From assembly GCF_030848475.1 (NCBI RefSeq), contig NZ_JAVDDS010000001.1:62001-126000 (forward strand): a DNA stretch of 64,000 nucleotides. The letters are read 5' to 3'. The stretch is from Herbivorax alkaliphila (GTDB taxonomy: Bacteria > Bacillota > Clostridia > Acetivibrionales > Acetivibrionaceae). Positions 19,964-28,112 of the stretch are shown here, one piece after another. Each line of letters opens with the position of its first letter. Position 1 is the stretch's first letter. The notes under the pieces are model-generated. The model was given only the letters and a program-made list of their open reading frames with translations. It ran no database searches and was not told the origin of the DNA. A program made the translations under genes and the position numbers.

Positions 19964-20608
19964 TCATTGACCTCTTGCAATTTTTATCTTTTCACTAAAC
20001 TCTTTTGCAGCTTTAGTTACAGAATTGTAGTCACCTTTTTTAGCTCCCTTTATTAAGCTGCCACCAACTCCAACAGCAACAGCACCTGCATTTATCCACT
20101 TAAAGATGTTTTCTAGGTCAACTCCTCCTGTAGGCATCAAAGATGCATAAGGCATAGGACCTTTAACTGCTTTAATAAATTTAGGACCTAACACTTCTCC
20201 CGGGAATACCTTTACTATATCAGCACCTGCTTCTAGACATTCTGCCACCTCTTTAATAGTCATTGCACCTGGCATACAGGCAATCTGATATCTGTTACAA
20301 AGACTCACTACTTTTTTATTAAGATATGGAGTTACTATATAGCCTGCTCCTGCTAAAATTGCAATTCTTGCGGTTTCTGTATCCATAACGGTGCCGGCTC
20401 CTAGAATAATCTCTTCATCACTGTATTTAGAGCTCAATTCTTTTAAAATTTCAGTTGCACCAGGTACAGTATATGTGATTTCTATTGCAGATACCCCACC
20501 TTCAATACATGCATCAACAATTTTAAATGCCTTTTCTCTGGTTTCTGCCCTTATTACAGCAACAAGACCGCTTTCCTTTATTTTATATAATATTTCTTCC
20601 TTATTCAT
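19964..20608 (-). CDS. eda: KDPG/KHG aldolase
   Basis: Bifunctional 2-keto-3-deoxy-6-phosphogluconate / 2-keto-4-hydroxyglutarate aldolase, 214 aa, splitting KDPG into pyruvate and glyceraldehyde-3-phosphate. Seen: AVIRAETREKA, the Glu in GGVSAIEITYTVPGA, GAGTVMD, and the Schiff-base Lys in ADIVKVFPGE, then PTGGVDLENI. ATG follows GGAGGG. The final enzyme of the hexuronate branch, encoded between uxuA and kdgK. Confidence 0.96.
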   Translation of the reverse strand: MNKEEILYKIKESGLVAVIRAETREKAFKIVDACIEGGVSAIEITYTVPGATEILKELSSKYSDEEIILGAGTVMDTETARIAILAGAGYIVTPYLNKKVVSLCNRYQIACMPGAMTIKEVAECLEAGADIVKVFPGEVLGPKFIKAVKGPMPYASLMPTGGVDLENIFKWINAGAVAVGVGGSLIKGAKKGDYNSVTKAAKEFSEKIKIARGQ

Positions 20609-20704
20609 AAAAAATTCCCTCCCATTACTTATGTCATGGTAACTTCTCCCACTTATTTGTAGCTTTTCTCAAGGTTCATGCTTATCTATTTGCAAATCAC
20701 TCCA

Positions 20705-21787
20705 CTATTCATCACTTTTTTTACACTTATCTATAGCTTCCCATAATCCATTTATGTATGTAGCTCCTAAAGCTCTGTCATAAAGGCCATATCCTGGTCT
20801 TGCTTTTTCACCCCAAATCATCCTTCCATGATCCGGTCTTACATAACCTTTAAAATCTATATCGTGATATGCTTTTACAATCTCATACATATCAAAAGAG
20901 CCATCACTGGATAGATGTGAAGCTTCGTGAAATGTCCTTTCAGATACAAATTTAACATTTCTTATATGGGCAAAATGAATTCTTCCCATCTTCCCAAAAT
21001 ACCTTATCATCTCTGGGATATTGTTATCTGGATTAGATCCCAGTGAACCAGTACACAATGTCAAACCATTATATCGACTGTCCACAAGCTTTACAAGCCT
21101 TTTAATATTCTCAATTGATGTAACAATTCTCGGCAATCCAAAAAGATTCCATGGTGGGTCATCAGGATGAATAGCCATTTTTATATCTTCTTCTTGGCAT
21201 ACAGGAATTATTTTTTCCAAAAAATATTTTAAATTATCAAAAAGCTTTTCTTCATCAACACTCTTATATTTGTCAAGAGTATCTTTAAGCTCTTTTAATC
21301 TATATGGTTCCCATCCAGGAAGGGAAAACCCCTGTGAATTGCTCTCCATATCCTCAACAAGTTTGACAGGATCAACTTTACTGATAATGCTGTCGTCATA
21401 CGAAAGAACTTCCGATCCATCTTTTAATTTTTTAGCTAAATCTGATCTAAGCCAGTCAAATACAGGCATAAAGTTATAGCAAATCACCTTTACGCCTACT
21501 TTACCTAGATTTCTAATAGTCTCTATGTAATTTTCAATGTATTTATCCCTTGTAGAAAGCCCTAACTTTATATCTTCGTGTATATTTACGCTCTCTATCA
21601 CTTCTAATTCTAATCCTTCATTTTTAACAGTACTTTTTAATTCATTTATTTTTTCTAAAGGCCAAACATCACCCACAGGAATGTCAAAAAGAGCTGCTAC
21701 AACTCCTGTCATACCTGGTATCTGTTTTATTTGAGAAAGCTTTACACTATCATCTTTTTCTCCAAACCACCTAAATGTCATCTTCAT
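20705..21787 (-). CDS. uxuA: D-mannonate dehydratase
   Basis: 360 aa TIM-barrel enzyme that dehydrates D-mannonate to 2-keto-3-deoxygluconate. Begins MKMTFRWFGEKDDSV, the typical UxuA N-terminus. Conserved blocks include VVAALFDIPVGDVW, CYNFMPVFDWLRSD, MAIHPDDPPW, CTGSLGSNPDNNI, HFAHIRNV and RPDHGRMIWGE, carrying the metal-binding His and Cys residues. Located 30 bp after uxuB and 96 bp before eda, consistent with one transcript. Confidence 0.97.
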   Translation of the reverse strand: MKMTFRWFGEKDDSVKLSQIKQIPGMTGVVAALFDIPVGDVWPLEKINELKSTVKNEGLELEVIESVNIHEDIKLGLSTRDKYIENYIETIRNLGKVGVKVICYNFMPVFDWLRSDLAKKLKDGSEVLSYDDSIISKVDPVKLVEDMESNSQGFSLPGWEPYRLKELKDTLDKYKSVDEEKLFDNLKYFLEKIIPVCQEEDIKMAIHPDDPPWNLFGLPRIVTSIENIKRLVKLVDSRYNGLTLCTGSLGSNPDNNIPEMIRYFGKMGRIHFAHIRNVKFVSERTFHEASHLSSDGSFDMYEIVKAYHDIDFKGYVRPDHGRMIWGEKARPGYGLYDRALGATYINGLWEAIDKCKKSDE

Positions 21788-21817
21788 ATATATACACCCT
21801 CACTAATCTTTGTAAAT

Positions 21818-23431
21818 TTAGCCTACGTACTTTTCCAATACATCTCTTACTGCGTTTTTTCCCTTAATCATTTCTCTAAAGTATTCATCTATCTTTTGTG
21901 CTAATCCAACATTATATAGATTTATACCAAATAGCTTTTCATTAGACAAAATTGGTTTTAGTTTATCCGACGCAAAAGACACATCTCCTAGCTCTATTCC
22001 ATCTAAATATCGCTGCAATTCATTTAACATAGGATCTGGACTTAATTTAATCTTTTCTCCTTTATCATTAACACCAAGTAAATATCTCAGCCACCCTGCA
22101 ATAGCCAGAGGAATGAATTCTAAATCCACTGCTCTTAAATTAGAATGATACGCATATGTTTTTATTGTTTCCCCAAACCTTATACCTACTTTTTGTGAAG
22201 TATCTGTAGCAATCCTCTGAGGGGAATCTGGAATAAATGGATTTTTAAGTCTTTTGTTTATCACTTCATCTATAAAATCTTTTGGATCTATTATTTCTGG
22301 ATTTACAACAACAGGCATTCCCTCTTTATATCCTATTTTTTCAATTAACTTTTTTAAGTGTTTGTCTTTCATCTCATCAGCTATTAATCTATAATCTAAC
22401 AGACATCCAAAGACAGCTAAAGCTGTATGCAATGGATTTAAACATGTTGTCACCTTCATTTTCTCTACCATATCTACAGTTTTACGATCTGTAAAAAGAG
22501 CTCCTGACAATTCTAACGGCATACGTCCATTTGGAAAATGATCCTCTACAACAAGGTATTGTGGCACTTCTGCATTTACAAATGGAGCTATAAATGTATT
22601 TTTATCAGTACAAAGTATACTAGTACTTTCAAAACCAATCTTATTTAAATCATCTTTAATTTTCTCTGAAGGTCTTGGAGTTATTTTATCAATCATAGTC
22701 CAGGGAAAAGACACTTTTTCTGGATCTTTTAAATACTCTAAAAACTCCTTTTCTACATGTTCATTATCTACCCAATTTCTAACCACAGTCAAAATAGCCT
22801 TTTTTAAAACATCTCCATTATGGGAACAATTATCCATGCTGACAAAAGCAATTGGTAGTTTTCCATTTTTGTATCTTTTATATGACAATGCTGCTATTTT
22901 AGAAATAAGGTGCTCAGGTGCCCTTGGCCCGCTTTCAAAATCATTTATAACACGTGGTAAATAATTTCCTGATATATCAGTTAGAGAATAACCTTTTTCA
23001 GTTACAGTAAAACTTACCATCTGAAGAGATTCTTTTAAAAATATATCCTCCAACCTTCCCCAGTGACTTTTTCTTGAAGTATCTCCTACAAGACTTTCTG
23101 CCACACTGGCAATAACTTTTTTCTTTAAACTTCCATCAGGTTCCATAAGCACTAATAAATTTAAATTATCATATGGCTCATAAATTCTGTCTATTATCTC
23201 ATAGTCAAATGTCTCCGCTGCAATAATTCCTGTCTTTGACTTTCCCGAATTCAATAACTCTTGCTGCAAAGCTGCTATAAAACCTCTAAAAATATTACCT
23301 GAACCAAAATGAACCCAAGTTGGATTCTCTTTTGTAGCTTCTATCATTTTTTCTAAATCAAATTGAGGTAATTCAATATCAGCTTTGTCCCACATGCGTG
23401 GTTCTGCTATTTCACTTTTACTCAACTTCAT
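21818..23431 (-). CDS. uxuB: fructuronate reductase (mannitol dehydrogenase family)
   Basis: About 537 aa long-chain NAD(P)-dependent polyol dehydrogenase that reduces D-fructuronate to D-mannonate. Nucleotide-binding region HFGSGNIFRGFIAAL; VSMDNCSHNGDVLKKA with the conserved Asp-Asn-Cys; TMIDKITPRPS; and the catalytic Lys/His region EKMKVTTCLNPLHTALAVFG. I favour ATG at 23431 (MKLSKSEIAEPRMW); in-frame TTG and GTG lie 12-15 bases earlier but sit on top of the AAGGA ribosome site. It is the first gene of the uronate set; a family 1 repeat lies just upstream. Confidence 0.93.
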   Translation of the reverse strand: MKLSKSEIAEPRMWDKADIELPQFDLEKMIEATKENPTWVHFGSGNIFRGFIAALQQELLNSGKSKTGIIAAETFDYEIIDRIYEPYDNLNLLVLMEPDGSLKKKVIASVAESLVGDTSRKSHWGRLEDIFLKESLQMVSFTVTEKGYSLTDISGNYLPRVINDFESGPRAPEHLISKIAALSYKRYKNGKLPIAFVSMDNCSHNGDVLKKAILTVVRNWVDNEHVEKEFLEYLKDPEKVSFPWTMIDKITPRPSEKIKDDLNKIGFESTSILCTDKNTFIAPFVNAEVPQYLVVEDHFPNGRMPLELSGALFTDRKTVDMVEKMKVTTCLNPLHTALAVFGCLLDYRLIADEMKDKHLKKLIEKIGYKEGMPVVVNPEIIDPKDFIDEVINKRLKNPFIPDSPQRIATDTSQKVGIRFGETIKTYAYHSNLRAVDLEFIPLAIAGWLRYLLGVNDKGEKIKLSPDPMLNELQRYLDGIELGDVSFASDKLKPILSNEKLFGINLYNVGLAQKIDEYFREMIKGKNAVRDVLEKYVG

Positions 23432-23471
23432 TGCTTTATTCACCAATCCTTATTTACTATTTTATTATATT

Positions 23472-23586
23472 TATCTTATTCTAATATTCCACCTTTTATA
23501 AAGTGGAGTTGCTCTTATAAATCTTCAGGCGGAGTTGAGTTTCCAACTGAAGCTTGGATGTTTAGCTTTAGCTAAACGAATTTACT
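23472..23586 (+). repeat. dispersed repeat family 1, long form
   Basis: Long copy with three successive hairpin regions: TCCAC/GTGGA, then CTTCAG/CTGAAG, then GTTTAGC-TTTA-GCTAAAC. It lies between the M50 gene stop and the uxuB start. Confidence 0.8.
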
Positions 23587-23661
23587 TAAATTTTCCGTTA
23601 AACTAAAAGTTATATCAATAATTCAATTTTACATTTAAAACCCATTTTTTTCAACCAGTTT

Positions 23662-24771
23662 TTAATTTTCCTCTATTACAGTTTTAAGCCTTTTGACCAG
23701 TTTTTCTTCAATTAATGCCTGTCCCTTGATGGGAAATTTATCTGCAACTTCTAAAGCTCTTTCACAAAAAAACTTTGCCACATTCATGTTTTTATTTACA
23801 TAATATTCATAATAAGCTTTTACTCTTATTCCATTAATATCTTTATCATTTTGCAATATCTTCCCTGCCTTTTTGTAATATTTAGCTGCTTTTTCTCTTT
23901 CTTTGTTTATGCAGGCATTATAACAAAGCTCATAATAAACATGGGGAAGCAACTGACCGGGAATATAATTTATAGTTTGTTTCATTATATTTATGTATTT
24001 AGAACATTTTTCAGCATCATCAGCATCTAAAGCCTTAAAATATGAATACATCAAAATTGTTGTATCCATCATATCAGGTTGATATATGTTAAAGTTAGAT
24101 GGAATCGCTACATCTTCTAAGGATTTTCCTGCCGAAATTTGAGAACACAATTTGTTAACCTCAATAACTTTATCTGAAAAAGGTCTTTTAAATATCATAC
24201 TCCATATTATTTTACCATCAGAGGGATTATTTCCTGAAAAAAAAGGAATAACGTTAATTGTTCCCAACAAGATAGAAATTACAGCAGTTATAATCAAAAA
24301 CATATTTAATGAATTATTTACATTGTATATATTTTTGATTACTATTAAAAATATACCAAATACCATATTAAATAAAATTCCGCCTGCATAATACAGTAAA
24401 TGATTATGCGGTGAAACCTCTTTTTCAGGAACTGTCATAGCACAAAGCCCTATATAATCAATGTTTTTTATAATGGAAAATTTAATCCTACCATTTTCAT
24501 TATCTATAGCAAAAAAACCTATTCTGTATGAAATTAACTTATAACCACTAATTTTCCCAAATATTAAATGTCCCAATTCATGAACATTAATGGAAATAAA
24601 TACTGCAATACTCAAAAAAATAAAAAATAAAATGATATTTGTAAAATCCCATTCACCAACTAAAAAACTGCCAACTAAACTATATCCTCCTATAAATCCT
24701 AAAAATGAACCCACCAAAACCGGCAGCAAAATTACCATTCTTTTATTTTTAGCTTCCTCTGCTTCCCCCAT
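23662..24771 (-). CDS. M50-family membrane metalloprotease with helical-repeat tail
   Basis: 369 aa. Several membrane helices surround the zinc motif HELGH (residues 64-68, in FISINVHELGHLIFG). A second M50-type motif NPSDG (182-186) supplies the expected third zinc ligand, and both catalytic elements are intact. The C-terminal part (about 200-365) is soluble and helical with TPR-like pairs (YFKALDADDAEKCSKYINIM, EREKAAKYYKKAGKIL), a possible substrate-binding region. ATG follows GGAGG. It lies 43 bp downstream of the nucleotidyltransferase-like gene. M50 enzymes cleave membrane-bound substrates; which one is unknown here. Confidence 0.82.
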   Translation of the reverse strand: MGEAEEAKNKRMVILLPVLVGSFLGFIGGYSLVGSFLVGEWDFTNIILFFIFLSIAVFISINVHELGHLIFGKISGYKLISYRIGFFAIDNENGRIKFSIIKNIDYIGLCAMTVPEKEVSPHNHLLYYAGGILFNMVFGIFLIVIKNIYNVNNSLNMFLIITAVISILLGTINVIPFFSGNNPSDGKIIWSMIFKRPFSDKVIEVNKLCSQISAGKSLEDVAIPSNFNIYQPDMMDTTILMYSYFKALDADDAEKCSKYINIMKQTINYIPGQLLPHVYYELCYNACINKEREKAAKYYKKAGKILQNDKDINGIRVKAYYEYYVNKNMNVAKFFCERALEVADKFPIKGQALIEEKLVKRLKTVIEEN

Positions 24772-24814
24772 AACAAATCCTCCATATTAAATCATAAAAC
24801 TAAATTTTTAGACT

Positions 24815-25723
24815 TTAGAAAAATTCTTCCTTTTCTTCTTTTGTATAAAATAATTTTAAACTCTCCTCCTCAGATAGAGGTGCTTTGGATTTCAAGAGAT
24901 AAATCCTTGCATCATTCCTCTCAATTTCTGCTTTCTCTTCAAGTTCTACCATCTTTTGTGGAATACCTGCTTCTTTAACCATTTGCTTAATCTTTTTATA
25001 CATTTCAGAATTTCCATAAAGATATTTGCTTTCAAATAAAACTTTTGAAGCTATCTTAGCCTTAAAATTATCAAATTTCAACTGTTGCTTTATTTTTGAA
25101 ATGTCTTTTACCACATAATCTATCTCTTCATTGTAGTCAGGATTTTTAAGCAGAAAATTTTTCTTATCATATATTAAAGCATCAATATTATTAACTATGC
25201 TATCTGGAAGACCTTTAGTAACAACTACAATGTCAAGGTCTGAACCTTTGACCAATTTTCCTGTTGAAGATTCCGGCCTTGGCTCTAAATGAGCCATCTC
25301 AAACACCACATCTCCTGCAATTAAAAAACATATGTATTTATTCAATATCTCAGAATTTTCATGAGTCTCGACAATTTGTCTTATTGTCTCATATGCTAAA
25401 TTAAATTTATTTTTACTGATATCAATTATGTTTTTGCAAAGCACTTCAGTTTTTTCCAGTATTCTTCCAATATCTCTTTTAGTACCAATAACAGTATATG
25501 AATAAAATTCTCTTACAATAGAAGGTGACAGTCTAGCATATCCTTCTACCTGTTTGTCAAATCTTAAATATCTTTTTCCGATTGCTTTTGTTGTTATTTC
25601 CCCACATGTATTGCAAATTTTCCATAAACAAAAATCATCTAATTGAGATTTTTGCTGAAGCTCTTTTCCTGTCATAGGGCCATGTTCTTCTAATATCTTT
25701 ACGACTTTATCTACCATTTCCAT
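24815..25723 (-). CDS. winged-helix / nucleotidyltransferase-fold protein, unknown function
   Basis: 302 aa. The N-terminus (about 1-60) looks like a winged helix (VVKILEEHGPMTGKELQQKS). After a helical middle part comes a polymerase-beta-type nucleotidyltransferase signature: LIAGDV at about 134-139, then KGSDLDIVVV with Asp162 and Asp164, and a probable third carboxylate in EEIDYVV (Asp202). The hG-x / DxD order fits the NTase superfamily, so catalysis is plausible. I do not recognise the family. Ribosome site AAGGAG is 14 bases from the ATG, rather far, so the start is tentative. It precedes the M50 gene in the same orientation. Confidence 0.65.
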   Translation of the reverse strand: MEMVDKVVKILEEHGPMTGKELQQKSQLDDFCLWKICNTCGEITTKAIGKRYLRFDKQVEGYARLSPSIVREFYSYTVIGTKRDIGRILEKTEVLCKNIIDISKNKFNLAYETIRQIVETHENSEILNKYICFLIAGDVVFEMAHLEPRPESSTGKLVKGSDLDIVVVTKGLPDSIVNNIDALIYDKKNFLLKNPDYNEEIDYVVKDISKIKQQLKFDNFKAKIASKVLFESKYLYGNSEMYKKIKQMVKEAGIPQKMVELEEKAEIERNDARIYLLKSKAPLSEEESLKLFYTKEEKEEFF

Positions 25724-25839
25724 AAAGTATGCTTTTTCTCCTTTTTTATTTTAAAAATACACTAAACTGATAAATAAGATATATTATAATTCTTTTTACA
25801 ATATTAAAATACTAAAAAATTATTACTTCTAGACTTTAA

Positions 25840-25950
25840 TCTTATTCTAAGACTCCATCTTCTATAATGTGGAATTTTAGAATAAATCTTCAGGTGGAGT
25901 TGAGTCTCCACCTAAAGCCTCGATGTTTAGTTTTAGCTAAACGAGTTCTC
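25840..25950 (+). repeat. dispersed repeat family 1, long form
   Basis: Contains a perfect AGGTGGAG-TTGAGT-CTCCACCT hairpin plus the TTTAG/CTAAA hairpin and GAGTTCTCT. It lies in the 519-bp non-coding stretch upstream of the nucleotidyltransferase-like gene. Confidence 0.85.
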
Positions 25951-26015
25951 TTTACAAATCCTATAATATCACAAATTTCATATATCAGTCAAAAAAACTT
26001 CATACTAATGGTGTA

Positions 26016-26060
26016 TGTAATAAATTGAAAAAGAAACATTCTACAAACTAAAGTTTAGCT
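26016..26060 (-). repeat. dispersed repeat family 2, degenerate copy
   Basis: Minus strand reads AAACTTTAGTTTGTAGAATG then TTTCTTTTTCAATTTATTAC, resembling the family 2 core. It is directly joined to a partial family 1 copy. Confidence 0.5.
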
Positions 26061-26080
26061 TTAGCTAAACGAGTTCTCTT
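26052..26080 (+). repeat. dispersed repeat family 1, 3' fragment
   Basis: Only the hairpin GTTTAGC-TTTA-GCTAAAC and GAGTTCTCT remain. It overlaps the end of the degenerate family 2 copy. Confidence 0.75.
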
Positions 26081-26136
26081 GATATTTTCACTCACACAAA
26101 TTACATTTAGCTTCATATTAAAAGTGTATATAAAAT

Positions 26137-26168
26137 AAAAAAGGATGGAAAAGCACCACCCTTTTTTA
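26137..26168 (-). terminator. bidirectional intrinsic terminator after the xylanase gene
   Basis: Arms AAAAAAGGATGG and CCACCCTTTTTT pair with one mismatch around a 7-base loop, with T runs on both strands. Lies 75 bp past the xylanase stop codon. Confidence 0.8.
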
Positions 26169-26242
26169 TTATTTTAGTTTATAGCAAAAAACTATAAAAT
26201 ATTTTTATTATTTTTTAAACTTTACAACAATACAAACTGCAA

Positions 26243-27637
26243 TCAGTCTTCAACTGGAAAACTATCGATGATTTCTAATATATACCTACTAAGCAAAGTT
26301 GCATCGGTAGAATCAATAACTCCGTCTCCGTTTAAATCAGCAACAGAAATATCGTCAATAGAAACTGGAATTTCTAATATATATCTTTGTAGTAGTGTGT
26401 AGTCACTTGAATCAATAACTCCATCTCCGTTTAAGTCACCATATATTACTTGTGGATCAGGATCTACTGGAGTTGTTCCTTCTCCTGCTTCAGAAAAAGT
26501 AATCCAATCAATATTTACAGGTCCTGTAAATACTAATACAATATCATTTTCTCCTGTAACAGAACTAATATCTGTAGAAAGTTCGGTATATTCATCCCAA
26601 TCTCCTGTTGAACCTACTTCTAAAGTTCCTAAAAGAGTTCCTGTTGAGCTTCCTACCCTTACTTCAATATCTGTAGGATCTTCTACATCAGATCCAACCC
26701 TTGCAGTAAATTCATCTGATCCATTGCTTCCAAAATCAACATTATTAAAAGTCAATGTGTCTCCATTTTCTATGTATCCAATACCGTCTCCTCCATCGTC
26801 TGTTCCTACAATCTCCATAGTAGAAGAACTAAAATCGTTATACTCCTCAACTTCAATAGTTGAAAAAGCACTTCTTGAACTAGGACCAGGATTTTCTGGC
26901 ATGTCAGACTCTGAAGGCTCTGAAGGCTCTGAAGTATCTGGTGCATCAGGCATTTCGCCACCCACAATAAGATCATTAGTATTTACAACAGCTGAACCCT
27001 CACTTTGCCATCCTTCTACAGTAAGTGCAACTTCATACATATTACCCATAGGCATTCCCATGTCTTCCCATGCAAGAAAGTGTTCAGTAACTGATATAGT
27101 TCCACTGGTTTTTTTGGAAGTTCTTACGCTCCAGTACTGCTGGAAAGTTGCAGTACCTATAATGGAAGGCTGCTCAGTTCTGGTAGTTTCATATATGTCA
27201 TATGTGCCTCCATCAACAGTAATTTGTCCCATTGACGTTGACCCTGGTGGTCTCCAGCTCCCCCAACTGTCAACTATATAATATTCTACAAGTGGATCAA
27301 CCGTCCATCCATAAATACATAGATATGAATTTCCATCTGGATTGTAATCAACATCATATTCCACAACTATATTTCCAAGTTCTTGGTGTGTTTGAGTTTC
27401 ATCAAATTTCTGACCTTTACGGAATAATATATTATTTATATTACTCCACTCACAACTAAATGTTCCACCCTCTGTGAGAGTCATACTTCCAGTTCCTTCA
27501 TCTTTCCAGTACTCATAGTCGTATCCGTCATGGGTACCAATTTCATTCTCGGTAATGGTTTGTGCCTGTACATTTGGTGCTAGCAATAAGGTAAAGCACA
27601 TCATAACTGCTAAAAGCACCATCGCTTTTTGTTTCAT
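26243..27637 (-). CDS. cellulosomal GH11 endo-1,4-beta-xylanase (GH11-CBM6-dockerin I)
   Basis: 464 aa secreted enzyme. Signal peptide at 1-26 (ends NVQAQ). GH11 jelly-roll domain at about 32-227 with nucleophile Glu118 ([10 protein letters not shown]) and acid/base Glu208 ([11 protein letters not shown]). A Pro/Ser/Glu-rich linker at about 230-255. CBM6-like domain at about 259-383 (IEVEEYNDF ... VNIDWITF). Type I dockerin at about 397-457 with two Ca-binding repeats [20 protein letters not shown] and [20 protein letters not shown]. Domain order matches Clostridium thermocellum XynB-type enzymes. The dockerin implies a cohesin scaffoldin elsewhere in the genome. It would start xylan breakdown for the locus at 1-23 kb. 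Confidence 0.97.
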   Translation of the reverse strand: MKQKAMVLLAVMMCFTLLLAPNVQAQTITENEIGTHDGYDYEYWKDEGTGSMTLTEGGTFSCEWSNINNILFRKGQKFDETQTHQELGNIVVEYDVDYNPDGNSYLCIYGWTVDPLVEYYIVDSWGSWRPPGSTSMGQITVDGGTYDIYETTRTEQPSIIGTATFQQYWSVRTSKKTSGTISVTEHFLAWEDMGMPMGNMYEVALTVEGWQSEGSAVVNTNDLIVGGEMPDAPDTSEPSEPSESDMPENPGPSSRSAFSTIEVEEYNDFSSSTMEIVGTDDGGDGIGYIENGDTLTFNNVDFGSNGSDEFTARVGSDVEDPTDIEVRVGSSTGTLLGTLEVGSTGDWDEYTELSTDISSVTGENDIVLVFTGPVNIDWITFSEAGEGTTPVDPDPQVIYGDLNGDGVIDSSDYTLLQRYILEIPVSIDDISVADLNGDGVIDSTDATLLSRYILEIIDSFPVED

Positions 27638-27684
27638 TTTAAATTCCTCCCTACTTTTCTTTAAAATCTTATATTAAATATAAT

Positions 27685-27714
27685 ATAAACAACTTTTTAT
27701 AATATGTTGTTTAT
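27685..27714 (-). promoter_or_regulatory. perfect 9-bp inverted repeat in the xylanase leader
   Basis: ATAAACAAC and GTTGTTTAT arms separated by 12 bases, 48-77 bp before the xylanase start and downstream of its predicted promoter. Candidate operator or RNA hairpin. Confidence 0.5.
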
Positions 27715-27740
27715 TTTTTTATTATATATTCTTTTTTATC

Positions 27741-27769
27741 ATTATAGCATAATTTCCACTACATTTAAA
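27741..27769 (-). promoter_or_regulatory. candidate sigma-A promoter of the xylanase gene
   Basis: Minus strand TTTAAA, 17-base spacer, TATAAT, with an extended TGC before the -10. It would give a leader of roughly 100 bases containing the inverted repeat at 27685-27714. Confidence 0.6.
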
Positions 27770-27833
27770 CTCATTTTTTAAGAAAAATGTAGCATGTTAT
27801 TGAAGAGTATTTACATGCTTTTAACTGCGAAAC

Positions 27834-27890
27834 TTTAGTTTTTAGAATATTGTTCTTCACCTTTAATATGTACCCTTAAACTTTTGTTCA
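27834..27890 (+). repeat. dispersed repeat family 2
   Basis: Core AAACTTTAGTTTTTAGAATA then TTGTTCTTCACCTTTAATAT. Lies about 225 bp before the YheC/YheD-like gene and reads in the same direction. The rest of the 475-bp divergent gap (27638-28112) is AT-rich with only the xylanase promoter recognised. Confidence 0.75.
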
Positions 27891-28112
27891 CATATCTATT
27901 AAGATAATATTCACTTCAAGAAGAACCGAATAGCAGAAAAAATAATATATTACAGTATATAGATTTATTTTATGGAAAGTTTTTAATTGATTTTTATAAC
28001 ACCATAATGACTTTTATTTATAGGTGTTAGTAATAAATTGTTCTCTATATAATATTTAGATAATTTTTTATTACGTAGACTATTTTAGACTGTTGTAATG
28101 GAGGGTATTAAA

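Noticed and set aside
26724-27281. 185-codon open frame on the plus strand opposite the xylanase
   Set aside because: It is antisense to the GH11/CBM6 coding region, has no ribosome site and a Ser/Pro-rich composition typical of a shadow frame.
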